Made by a program: the position numbers and the translations under genes. Below are positions 8,414 through 15,087 of a DNA stretch of 18,268 nt, piece after piece. Origin of the DNA: an uncultured Blautia sp. (GTDB taxonomy: Bacteria; Bacillota; Clostridia; Lachnospirales; Lachnospiraceae). The stretch covers positions 1 to 18,268 of the forward strand of contig CAMNGN010000019.1 of assembly GCA_946538475.1 (NCBI GenBank), given 5' to 3'. The notes beneath the pieces are model-generated. The model did not search any database. It saw only the letters and a program-made list of their open reading frames with translations, and was not told the DNA's origin. Within the stretch, counting starts at the first letter, position 1. Each line of letters opens with the position of its first letter.

Positions 8414-9202
8414 ATGATTACCAGCGTAGGCAATCCCCAGGTCAAAAGGATCGTGCAGCTTAACCAGAAGGCTAAGACCCGCCGCGAGGAGGGCGTGTTT
8501 GTTACCGAAGGCCTCAAGATGTTTATGGAAGCACCGTCAGGAATGATCGAAAAGGTTTTCCTGACAGAGACCGCGGCACGACGGGAAGATGTGCGTGACA
8601 AGCTGAAGAGCGATAATCTGGCGTTTGAGATGGTCTCCGACCCCGTGTTCTCTCATATGAGTGATACAAAAACGCCGCAGGGGGTACTCGCACTGGTGCA
8701 TATGCCCGAATGGCAGACGGAAGACATTCTGAACAGAAGAAATCCTTTCTTTGTGATACTGGAGGACCTGCAGGATCCCGGAAACGCCGGCACGATCATC
8801 AGGACGGGAGAAGGCGCCGGAGTCGATGCGGTCTTTCTCACCAGGGGCAGCGTGGATGTGACCAATCCGAAGGTCATCCGGTCCACCATGGGGTCGATCT
8901 TCCGTGTGCCGGTGATCTACGTGGAGAGTGTGCAGGCGCTTATGTCTTCTTTCCGAAGCCGGGGCATCCGGTCGTATGCCGCCCACCTGAAGGGAAAGAG
9001 AGATTACGATCAGACAAACATGACAGGAGGCATCGCGATCCTCATCGGCAATGAGGCAAACGGGCTCTCGGACAAGGCTGCCGACGAGGCGGACAGGCTG
9101 ATCAGGATACCGATGCAGGGCAAGGTAGAATCGCTGAACGCGGCGATGGCAGCGGGGATTCTGATGTACGAGGCGGCGAGGCAGCGGAGAAATATTTCCT
9201 GA
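8414..9202 (+). CDS. SpoU/TrmH-family RNA 2'-O-methyltransferase
   Basis: Predicted S-adenosylmethionine-dependent methyltransferase acting on ribose 2'-OH of rRNA or tRNA. Length is 262 aa. The N-terminal substrate-binding domain (about 1-100) opens with the usual ITSxxNPxVK start. The SPOUT knot domain shows its three motifs: DPGNAGTIIRT (121-131), LIGNEANGLS (210-219) and IRIPMQGKVESLNAAMAAGI (230-249), which form the trefoil-knot cofactor site. The layout resembles RlmB and the TsnR-like group; the target nucleotide cannot be told from sequence. In many Firmicutes such a gene sits near pheS or rplT, which is not the case here. The ATG follows GGGAG at 8 nt. A weak hairpin separates it from pfkA. 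Confidence 0.88.
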   Translation: MITSVGNPQVKRIVQLNQKAKTRREEGVFVTEGLKMFMEAPSGMIEKVFLTETAARREDVRDKLKSDNLAFEMVSDPVFSHMSDTKTPQGVLALVHMPEWQTEDILNRRNPFFVILEDLQDPGNAGTIIRTGEGAGVDAVFLTRGSVDVTNPKVIRSTMGSIFRVPVIYVESVQALMSSFRSRGIRSYAAHLKGKRDYDQTNMTGGIAILIGNEANGLSDKAADEADRLIRIPMQGKVESLNAAMAAGILMYEAARQRRNIS

Positions 9203-9267
9203 CGGGCAGCCGGTTTTATGGCCTGTTTCGGGCTCGTTGGAGGACACTTCAGATTCCGTTAAGATAA

Positions 9268-9298
9268 TAACAATTTTACATTCGGCCAAGAATATAAT
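9268..9298 (+). promoter_or_regulatory. Possible promoter for the nfeD-SPFH pair
   Basis: A perfect TATAAT lies at 9293-9298, about 75 nt before the nfeD-like ATG. The best -35 candidate, TAACAA at 9268-9273, is weak and 19 nt away. The 170-bp gap between the methyltransferase and the nfeD-like gene is consistent with a fresh start of transcription. Confidence 0.4.
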
Positions 9299-9372
9299 GA
9301 GCTGAACCTGAGGAAAATAAGACAAAGGGACCTTGGGTGACACATATAAATCGGAGTGAAAGGGGTGATCGA

Positions 9373-9825
9373 ATGCAGGCGTATATATGGCTGGCAATAC
9401 TTATTTTCCTTCTGTTTGTCGAAGGAACCACGCTCAATCTGGTGACGATCTGGTTCGCCGGCGGAGCACTTGCTGCTGCGATAGCCGCGCTTCTTAAGGC
9501 GGAGACGCTCGTACAACTGCTCATTTTCATCGTGGTTTCGCTTCTGCTTCTTGTAATTACCAGGCCCTTTGTGGTGAAGTTCATGAAGCGCAACAGAACG
9601 AAGACCAACGTGGACAGCCTGATCGGAAGATCTGCGGTGGTAACGGAAAAAATTGACAACCTGGCACAGACGGGACATGTCATGATCAACGACATCGACT
9701 GGATGGCCAGAACATCCTCCGACGGAACGATAATTCCTGCCGGAGCAATAGTGATCATCGAAGAAGTTAAAGGGGTACGGCTTATCGTCAAAGCCACAGG
9801 AGAAGAAAGGAAGGAAGTACTATGA
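9373..9825 (+). CDS. NfeD-like membrane protein (short form)
   Basis: Small membrane protein of 150 aa, partner of the SPFH protein encoded next. Three hydrophobic segments occupy about residues 3-20, 24-43 and 46-64, followed by a basic stretch (KFMKRNRTK) and a C-terminal OB-fold (SLIGRSAVV to LIVKA). The OB-fold keeps GHVMINDIDWMAR, which matches the NfeD pattern GxVxxxGxxWxA except at the second Gly. The ATG at 9373 is preferred because AAAGGGGTGAT precedes it closely; a GTG 12 codons upstream (9337) has no binding site. It lacks the ClpP-like protease domain of long NfeD proteins. Its stop overlaps the next start as ATGA, implying coupled translation. By analogy with E. coli YbbJ-QmcA, it helps build or regulate membrane microdomains. 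Confidence 0.85.
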   Translation: MQAYIWLAILIFLLFVEGTTLNLVTIWFAGGALAAAIAALLKAETLVQLLIFIVVSLLLLVITRPFVVKFMKRNRTKTNVDSLIGRSAVVTEKIDNLAQTGHVMINDIDWMARTSSDGTIIPAGAIVIIEEVKGVRLIVKATGEERKEVL

Positions 9826-10793
9826 CAGGAGTTCTGTTTCTGGCAATAATCATAATTATCGCGGTATGTATCATTGCATCGTGCATCAAGGTAGTGCCTC
9901 AGGCTTATGCGATCGTTCTGGAAAGACTCGGCGCTTACAGAGCAACATGGAGCACCGGCATCCACTTCAAGGTGCCGTTCATCGAGAGAGTCGCACGTAA
10001 AGTAAACCTTAAAGAGCAGGTGGTGGACTTCCCGCCGCAGCCTGTTATCACAAAAGATAACGTTACCATGCAGATCGACACGGTCGTGTTCTTCCAGATC
10101 ACCGATCCCAAGCTTTTCGCTTACGGTGTGGAAAATCCGATCATGGCTATCGAAAATCTTTCAGCCACCACTCTCCGAAACATCATCGGTGATATGGAGC
10201 TGGATGAAACCCTCACTTCCCGTGAGGTGATCAACACCAAGATGCGTTCTTCCCTGGATGTCGCGACCGACCCGTGGGGCATCAAAGTAAATCGTGTGGA
10301 GCTTAAAAACATCATTCCGCCGGCTGCGATCCAGGATGCGATGGAGAAGCAGATGAAGGCAGAGCGTGAACGTCGTGAAGCCATCCTTATTGCGGAAGGT
10401 AAGAAACGTTCCACCATCCTTGTGGCAGAAGGTAAGAAAGAATCGGCCATCCTCGATGCCGAGGCCGAGAAGCAGGCAGCTATCCTCCGTGCAGAGGCAC
10501 AGAAGGAGAAGATGATCCGCGAGGCAGAAGGTCAGGCAGAGGCTGTGCTGAAAGTACAGAAGGCCAACGCCGAAGGTATCCGCATGATCCGTGAAGCGGG
10601 TGCGGATCAGGCAGTGCTTACTCTGAAGAGTCTGGAGACGATGACAAAGGTGGCCGACGGACGTTCGACCAAGATCATCATCCCGTCCGAGCTGCAGAGC
10701 ATTGCAGGCCTGGCAGCAGGGCTTAAGGAAATCGTGAGTGACACTCCCGCTGCTGCTGAGGAGCCGAAGGCTCCGGCAGAAAATGCAGAGTAA
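9822..10793 (+). CDS. SPFH/stomatin-family membrane protein, QmcA-like
   Basis: Membrane-anchored scaffold of the band-7/SPFH family, 323 aa. One N-terminal transmembrane segment (about 4-22) is followed by the SPFH domain (about 24-175) with family-typical stretches IVLERLGAYRATWSTGIHFK, NPIMAIENL, GDMELDETL and DPWGIKVNRVELKNIIPP. Residues 186-240 form five tandem 11-residue units with the pattern AIL-x-AE, a coiled-coil that should drive oligomerisation. The C-terminus is Ala/Pro/Glu-rich. Order and motifs closely follow E. coli QmcA (YbbK), also paired with an NfeD protein. The ATGA overlap with the upstream gene indicates one operon. Proposed roles in membrane domain organisation and protein quality control come from the family, not from this sequence. 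Confidence 0.92.
   Translation: MTGVLFLAIIIIIAVCIIASCIKVVPQAYAIVLERLGAYRATWSTGIHFKVPFIERVARKVNLKEQVVDFPPQPVITKDNVTMQIDTVVFFQITDPKLFAYGVENPIMAIENLSATTLRNIIGDMELDETLTSREVINTKMRSSLDVATDPWGIKVNRVELKNIIPPAAIQDAMEKQMKAERERREAILIAEGKKRSTILVAEGKKESAILDAEAEKQAAILRAEAQKEKMIREAEGQAEAVLKVQKANAEGIRMIREAGADQAVLTLKSLETMTKVADGRSTKIIIPSELQSIAGLAAGLKEIVSDTPAAAEEPKAPAENAE
10377..10541 (+). repeat. Five 33-bp coding repeats (11-residue coiled-coil units) in the SPFH gene
   Basis: The units read EAILIAEGKKR, STILVAEGKKE, SAILDAEAEKQ, AAILRAEAQKE and KMIREAEGQAE. The first two are nearly identical at DNA level (GCGGAAGGTAAGAAA versus GCAGAAGGTAAGAAA), while later units have diverged. Eleven-residue spacing fits a hendecad coiled-coil, as known in stomatin-like proteins. 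Unit number could vary between strains. Confidence 0.7.
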
Positions 10794-10806
10794 CAAATAC
10801 AAATCC

Positions 10807-10834
10807 TTGCAGGGGGCAGCAATGCCCCCTGCAA
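10807..10834. terminator. Perfect 12-bp hairpin after the SPFH gene
   Basis: TTGCAGGGGGCA (10807-10818) and TGCCCCCTGCAA (10823-10834) pair perfectly around a GCAA loop, 13 nt after the SPFH stop. There is no T tract on the plus strand. The minus-strand flank (GGATTTGTATTTG) is T-rich, but no minus-strand gene ends here. It probably marks the 3' end of the nfeD-SPFH transcript or protects it. Confidence 0.6.
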
Positions 10835-10930
10835 AGCATGTCCGGGCATACGTTTCGGACGGTTTCTATTCACAGCTGATTCGCGCATTTTCCGCGCGAT
10901 TGCGTAAAACAAAGTAAAGAGGACAGACAC
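10835..10930 (+). promoter_or_regulatory. argF leader region with two small hairpins
   Basis: GTCCG (10840-10844) can pair with CGGAC (10856-10860), and CGCGC (10882-10886) with GCGCG (10894-10898). I see no convincing -35/-10 pair, no clear ArgR box and no recognisable T-box or riboswitch. The ribosome binding site is GAGG at 10919-10922. Confidence 0.3.
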
Positions 10931-11929
10931 ATGAATTTGAAAGGCAGAAATTTCCTGACACTTAAAGACTTCAGCCCCGAGGAGATCATCTATCTGATCG
11001 ACCTGGCAGCAGACCTTAAGGCAAAGAAGAAAGCCGGCGAACTCCACGAATATTTTAAAGGCAAGAACGTAGCGCTGATTTTTGAGAAGACCAGCACAAG
11101 GACCCGCTGCTCTTTTGAGGTAGCTGCGCACGATCTGGGAATGGGCTCCACCTATCTTGATCCGACCGGATCGCAGATCGGCAAAAAGGAGAGCATTGCG
11201 GACACGGCCCGTGTACTCGGCAGAATGTACGAAGGAATCGAATACCGCGGCTACGGTCAGGAGATCGTCGAGGAGCTGGCAAAGTATGCCGGAGTCCCGG
11301 TGTGGAACGGCCTGACAAATGAGTATCATCCGACCCAGATGCTGGCGGATATGCTGACGATCCGCGAGCATTTCGGATACCTGAAGGGAATCCGTCTTGT
11401 GTATATGGGAGATGCCCGCTACAACATGGGCAATTCGCTGATGATCACATGTGCGAAGCTCGGCATGCACTTCACGGCATGCACCTGCAAGGAGTACTTC
11501 CCCAACGAAGAGCTGGTCAACGAGTGCCGCGCCTACGCGGAAGAGTCGGGCGGAACCATCACCCTCACCGAGGATGTGAAGGAAGGTACGAAAGGTGCCG
11601 ACGTTGTGTACACCGACGTGTGGGTTTCCATGGGCGAGCCCGAAGAAGTGTGGGAGGAGCGTATCCGCGTTCTTTCTCCTTATAAGGTGACTTCGGAAGT
11701 GATGAAGAACGCCGGAGAAAAAGCGGTGTTTCTGCACTGCCTGCCCGCTTTCCACGATCTGAAGACGAAGATCGGCAAGGAGCAGGGAGAAAAATACAAC
11801 TTTACCGACCTGGAAGTGACGGACGAAGTGTTCGAGTCGCCTGCATCGCTTGTGTTTGACGAGGCGGAAAACCGCATGCATACCATCAAGGCCGTGATGG
11901 CGGCGACGCTGGGTATGCCCGAAGAATAA
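10931..11929 (+). CDS. argF: Ornithine carbamoyltransferase
   Basis: Transfers the carbamoyl group from carbamoyl phosphate to ornithine to give citrulline in arginine synthesis, in the cytosol. Its 332 aa match the family. The carbamoyl-phosphate loop STRTR is at 55-59 and HPTQ at 133-136, the same numbering as E. coli OTC. MGDARYNMGNS and the ornithine-side HCLP (269-272) are present. These distinguish it from aspartate carbamoyltransferase. The start is fixed by GAGG at 8 nt spacing. A catabolic role (ArcB) is possible, because the sequence type is shared, but no arcA or arcC is nearby, so the anabolic name is preferred. It is followed 14 nt later by a small conserved gene and dusB, perhaps co-transcribed, with no arginine gene adjacent. 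Confidence 0.95.
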   Translation: MNLKGRNFLTLKDFSPEEIIYLIDLAADLKAKKKAGELHEYFKGKNVALIFEKTSTRTRCSFEVAAHDLGMGSTYLDPTGSQIGKKESIADTARVLGRMYEGIEYRGYGQEIVEELAKYAGVPVWNGLTNEYHPTQMLADMLTIREHFGYLKGIRLVYMGDARYNMGNSLMITCAKLGMHFTACTCKEYFPNEELVNECRAYAEESGGTITLTEDVKEGTKGADVVYTDVWVSMGEPEEVWEERIRVLSPYKVTSEVMKNAGEKAVFLHCLPAFHDLKTKIGKEQGEKYNFTDLEVTDEVFESPASLVFDEAENRMHTIKAVMAATLGMPEE

Positions 11930-11943
11930 AAGAAGGTTCGCAT

Positions 11944-12303
11944 ATGTATCAGGAGAATATTGTGCTCTGCGGGGCAAGTGCCTACGAGCAGAAATACTAT
12001 TTTAATCAGGATTTTAACTCTCTTCCCGAGGCGGTAAAGCAGGAGCTGCAGATCATGTGTGTCCTGTTTACCGAGGAGATCGGCGGGATACTCACGCTGG
12101 AATTTGACGATGACGGATCGCTGCAGTTCAAGACCGAGGCGCTGGAGGCCGATGGCAGGTACGATGACATCGGAAGTGTGCTGAGGATCAAGCAGCTGCG
12201 GCAGGAGAAGAGGGAACTTCTGGAAGCGCTGGAGATGTACTATAAGGTGTTCTTCCTGGGGGAGACCTTCGAGGATGATTCCCCGCAGGAGGGGCAGAAA
12301 TGA
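11944..12303 (+). CDS. Small conserved protein of unknown function, coupled to dusB
   Basis: 119 aa, acidic, with no signal peptide or transmembrane segment. Its N-terminus reads MYQENIVLCGASAYEQKYYF. An acidic middle (LTLEFDDDGSLQFKTEA) is followed by a predicted charged helix (SVLRIKQLRQEKRELLEALE). I do not recognise an assigned function. I have a faint recollection of such a protein beside dusB in Lachnospiraceae (possibly a DUF6145-type family), which I cannot confirm. A GAAGG site lies 7 nt before the ATG. The stop overlaps the dusB start as ATGA, so the two are translationally coupled, which suggests a role linked to tRNA modification or simply co-expression. Codon use looks like that of its neighbours. 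Confidence 0.8.
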   Translation: MYQENIVLCGASAYEQKYYFNQDFNSLPEAVKQELQIMCVLFTEEIGGILTLEFDDDGSLQFKTEALEADGRYDDIGSVLRIKQLRQEKRELLEALEMYYKVFFLGETFEDDSPQEGQK

Positions 12304-13325
12304 CCGTTCCGGAAGAGAAAATCACACCGACGGAAACCCGCGCGGTGGCAGACAATAAGATTCCGGCAGAATGGTTCATCGGAAATGTGCGTATCCCCAA
12401 CCGGTTTGTGCTGGCGCCTATGGCAGGGGTGACGGATCTTCCTTTCCGGATGCTCTGCAAGGAGCAGGGAGCCGGGCTGATCTGTATGGAGATGGTCAGT
12501 GCGAAGGCGATCTCGTATCACAACAGAAATACCGAGGCACTGATGAAAATCGATCCGGCAGAACATCCGGTATCCATGCAGATTTTTGGAGATGATCCGG
12601 AATTGATGGGGCAGGTTGCGGGTTCGCTTAACGATAGAGAGTTCGATATATTGGACATCAACATGGGATGCCCGGTGCCGAAGGTGGTCAATAACGGCGA
12701 GGGTTCGGCGCTGCTGAAGGATCCCGGAAGGATCGAGGAGATCGTGAGATGCGTGTCGTCGGCTTCGACTAAGCCGGTCACGGTGAAGATGCGTATTGGA
12801 TTTGAAGGCTATCCGGTCGATATCAGGGACATTGCCCGGAGGGTCGAGAGAGCCGGAGCGGCTGCTATCGCGGTGCATGGGCGTACCAGGCAGCAGTACT
12901 ATTCGGGCAGCGCCGATTGGAAGGCGATCGCGGCGGTGAAGGAAGCTGTGAATATTCCCGTGATCGGTAACGGGGATGTGGATTCGCCCGAAAAAGGAAT
13001 GCAGATGATGCGCGAGACCGGCTGCGATGCGGTGATGGTCGGCCGGGGATGCAGGGGTAACCCCTGGATATTCAAGGAACTGAACCACTATTTTGAGACA
13101 GGTGAGAAATTGCCGAGACCCGGGTTTGACGAGATAAAAGAGATGATCCTCAGGCATACCCGTCTGCAGATCGAGGAAAAAGGCGAGTATTCCGGCATTC
13201 GTGAGATGCGGAAGCATGTGGCCTGGTATACGGCGGGGATGCCGCACAGTGCGGCGCTCAGGAGGAATGTGAACAGTATCGGGACGTATGCGGAGCTGGA
13301 AGAGTTGCTGAAAAACGGAGGGTAA
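12300..13325 (+). CDS. dusB: tRNA-dihydrouridine synthase
   Basis: FMN-dependent enzyme that reduces specific uridines in tRNA to dihydrouridine, using NADPH. It has 341 aa. The TIM-barrel start is RFVLAPMAGVTDLPFR (about 36-51). The catalytic Cys is C124 in NMGCPVPKV. Other Dus motifs are VKMRIGF, AVHGRTRQQYYSG, PVIGNGDV and MVGRGCRGNPWIF, of which the last supports the DusB subgroup. About 20 residues precede the usual DusB start, but AGGAGGGG lies just before the ATG and no alternative start exists before the barrel, so the extension appears real. It is coupled to the upstream small gene by ATGA. The aldo/keto reductase gene begins 4 nt after its stop. Confidence 0.93.
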   Translation: MTVPEEKITPTETRAVADNKIPAEWFIGNVRIPNRFVLAPMAGVTDLPFRMLCKEQGAGLICMEMVSAKAISYHNRNTEALMKIDPAEHPVSMQIFGDDPELMGQVAGSLNDREFDILDINMGCPVPKVVNNGEGSALLKDPGRIEEIVRCVSSASTKPVTVKMRIGFEGYPVDIRDIARRVERAGAAAIAVHGRTRQQYYSGSADWKAIAAVKEAVNIPVIGNGDVDSPEKGMQMMRETGCDAVMVGRGCRGNPWIFKELNHYFETGEKLPRPGFDEIKEMILRHTRLQIEEKGEYSGIREMRKHVAWYTAGMPHSAALRRNVNSIGTYAELEELLKNGG

Positions 13326-13329
13326 TTAA

Positions 13330-14334
13330 ATGCTTATTCATAATGAATATCGTGCGGATGACGCGAGATATAAGGACATGCAGTATAACAGATGCGGCAG
13401 AAGCGGGCTTAAGCTTCCGCCGGTATCGCTGGGGCTCTGGCACAACTTTGGCTCGAAGGACAATTACGACAACATGAAGAAAATGCTCTTCACTTCCTTC
13501 GACCACGGCATCACGCATTTTGATCTGGCCAACAATTACGGTCCGATTTATGGGTCAGCCGAGGAGAACTTCGGCCGCATCATGAACGATCATCTGAGAC
13601 CGTACAGGGACGAGCTGATCATCTCGACGAAGGCCGGATACGATATGTGGGAAGGCCCTTATGGTGACTTTGGCTCTCGCAAATATCTGATCGCCAGCCT
13701 GGATGCTTCGCTGAAGCGGATGCAGCTGGACTATGTGGATATCTTCTATCATCATCGCATGGACCCGGAGACGCCGCTCGAGGAGACGATAGGCGCGCTC
13801 GATCAGATCGTAAAAAGCGGCAAGGCGATCTATGCCGGAATCTCCAACTATACCGGGGAGAAGGCGACAGAGGCTAAAAAGATCGCTGAAGAGCTTCATC
13901 TTCCGCTTATCATCAATCAGAACAGATACTCCATTTTTGACCGTACGATCGAGAACAACGGCCTCAAAAAGGCGGCAAAAGAGATCGGCATGGGCGTGAT
14001 CTGCTTCAGCCCGCTGGCGCAGGGACTGCTTTCGGACAAGTATCTTAACGGAATTCCTGAGGACAGCCGTATAGCGCGTGACGGAAGATTTTTGCACAGA
14101 GAGGACATCACCGAGGAGAAACTTGCCAGGATCAGAGCTCTCAATGAGATCGCCGGAGAGCGCGGCCAGACGCTGCCGCAGATGGCGCTTTCATGGGTGC
14201 TTAAGGACGATTCGATCACGAGTGTGCTGATCGGAGCCAGCCGTCCTGAGCAGATTCTCGAGAATCTGGGGATCGTCGGGGCTGCGGGATTTTCTGAGGA
14301 AGAGCTGAAGAGGATCGATGAGATCAGTTTATGA
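13330..14334 (+). CDS. Aldo/keto reductase, YghZ (Gpr) / Kv-beta type
   Basis: NADPH-dependent carbonyl reductase of 334 aa in a TIM-barrel fold. The closest recalled relative is E. coli YghZ, which reduces L-glyceraldehyde 3-phosphate and methylglyoxal: shared stretches include CGRSGLKLP, SLGLWHNFG, GSAEENFGRI, RDELIISTKAGYDMW and LAQGLLSDKYLNGIPEDSR. The catalytic tetrad is D65, Y70, K101 and H142. The C-terminal cofactor segment SVLIGASRPEQILENL is intact. Together these predict an active enzyme detoxifying reactive aldehydes. The ATG has GGAGGG at 7 nt, located inside the end of dusB, so it is likely in the same operon. The true substrate is not determined by sequence. Confidence 0.92.
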   Translation: MLIHNEYRADDARYKDMQYNRCGRSGLKLPPVSLGLWHNFGSKDNYDNMKKMLFTSFDHGITHFDLANNYGPIYGSAEENFGRIMNDHLRPYRDELIISTKAGYDMWEGPYGDFGSRKYLIASLDASLKRMQLDYVDIFYHHRMDPETPLEETIGALDQIVKSGKAIYAGISNYTGEKATEAKKIAEELHLPLIINQNRYSIFDRTIENNGLKKAAKEIGMGVICFSPLAQGLLSDKYLNGIPEDSRIARDGRFLHREDITEEKLARIRALNEIAGERGQTLPQMALSWVLKDDSITSVLIGASRPEQILENLGIVGAAGFSEEELKRIDEISL

Positions 14335-14344
14335 AAGGATAAAT

Positions 14345-14974
14345 ATGATAAAGATTGAGAACACAGAAGTATTTGGATTTGAAGCCGCAATCCGCGGCGC
14401 CAGAAATCCTATGAATTCATGGGCGCGCAGCGATTCAGGGTTTGAGGAGACAGAGTCAGGAGAGACTGTGTACAAGCTGGGAGAAAATGACAAAGATCTG
14501 ATGACTCGTCTTGTCAAAGCCGGAAACGAGCATCGTAAATTTATGCGTCAGATCGTGATATGGACCGATATCACAGCACCGCTCTACTGGTGGAAGGAAT
14601 ATGACACATACAAAGTAGGGACCGTGGCCAACAGCTGCAGTACCATGCACAAGCTGACATACAAGCCCTTCGAACGTGATGATTTTTCGCATGATCATCT
14701 GAGCGAGACCGGGCTGGAGGCGCTCGATTCTCTGATCGTGACATTGAATAAACTGAGAGACCGCTATCTGGAGAATAAAGATAAACAGGATTGGTGGGAT
14801 ATGATCCAGCTTCTGCCGTCTTCCTACAATCAAAGAAGGACGGTCTCACTGAACTACGAAAACGCTCTTTCCATTTACCGCCAAAGACGCGGGCATAAGC
14901 TCGACGAGTGGCACGTGTTCCGCCACTGGGTCGAGGGGCTGCCCTGCGCGGAGGAGTTGATTACCGAAGGGTGA
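14345..14974 (+). CDS. ThyX-like protein lacking the canonical ThyX motif (function unknown)
   Basis: 209 aa, soluble, with no export signal. The overall pattern recalls flavin-dependent thymidylate synthase ThyX. It has an N-terminal strand (MIKIENTEVFGFE), then GNEHRKFMRQIVIWTDITAP aligning with the ThyX region around GHETPFEH...FHVKAP, and LLPSSYNQRRTVSLNYENAL aligning with LPLxxYTxFxWTxNARSL. The ThyX signature RHRxxSxNExSxR is replaced by KEYDTYKVGTVANSCSTMHK (84-103), keeping at most an Asn (N96) and a Ser (S99). I recall similar proteins in Clostridia and their phages, without known activity. The start at 14345 is chosen over 14318 because AAAGGA precedes it and 14318 lies inside the reductase gene. 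Its TGA is part of repeat copy C. Whether it binds FAD or dUMP is unknown. Confidence 0.7.
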   Translation: MIKIENTEVFGFEAAIRGARNPMNSWARSDSGFEETESGETVYKLGENDKDLMTRLVKAGNEHRKFMRQIVIWTDITAPLYWWKEYDTYKVGTVANSCSTMHKLTYKPFERDDFSHDHLSETGLEALDSLIVTLNKLRDRYLENKDKQDWWDMIQLLPSSYNQRRTVSLNYENALSIYRQRRGHKLDEWHVFRHWVEGLPCAEELITEG

Positions 14975-15083
14975 AACGGAGGGACGGTTCGAGACCACTG
15001 AAAAAGTCGGTTGGGTCACTGAGAAACGTCCCCATTGGCCCAACCGACTTTTTCAGTGGTCTCGAACCGTCCCCCTGTTTCAC
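14971..15083. repeat. Palindromic repeat copy C, 45-bp stem between convergent genes
   Basis: Arms 14971-15015 and 15039-15083 are inverse complements over 45 positions, with only one G.T and one A.C (near the outer end), around a 23-nt loop. The outer 20 bases are the family motif: right arm reversed GTGAAACAGGGGGACGGTTC, left arm two changes. The loop carries AACGTCCCCATTGG, a further inverted core (GGGGACGTT). Inside, CACTGAAAAAGTC and CACTGAGAAACGTC look like an imperfect direct repeat. It overlaps the TGA of the upstream gene and ends 4 nt from the dehydrogenase stop, so it probably ends both transcripts. Confidence 0.9.
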
Positions 15084-15087
15084 AGCT

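Noticed and set aside
9203..9372. Terminator or RNA gene between the methyltransferase and nfeD-like genes
   Set aside because: Only short imperfect pairings around GCCGGTTTTATGGC were found, with no stable stem and no T tract; the region has just a possible -10 box.
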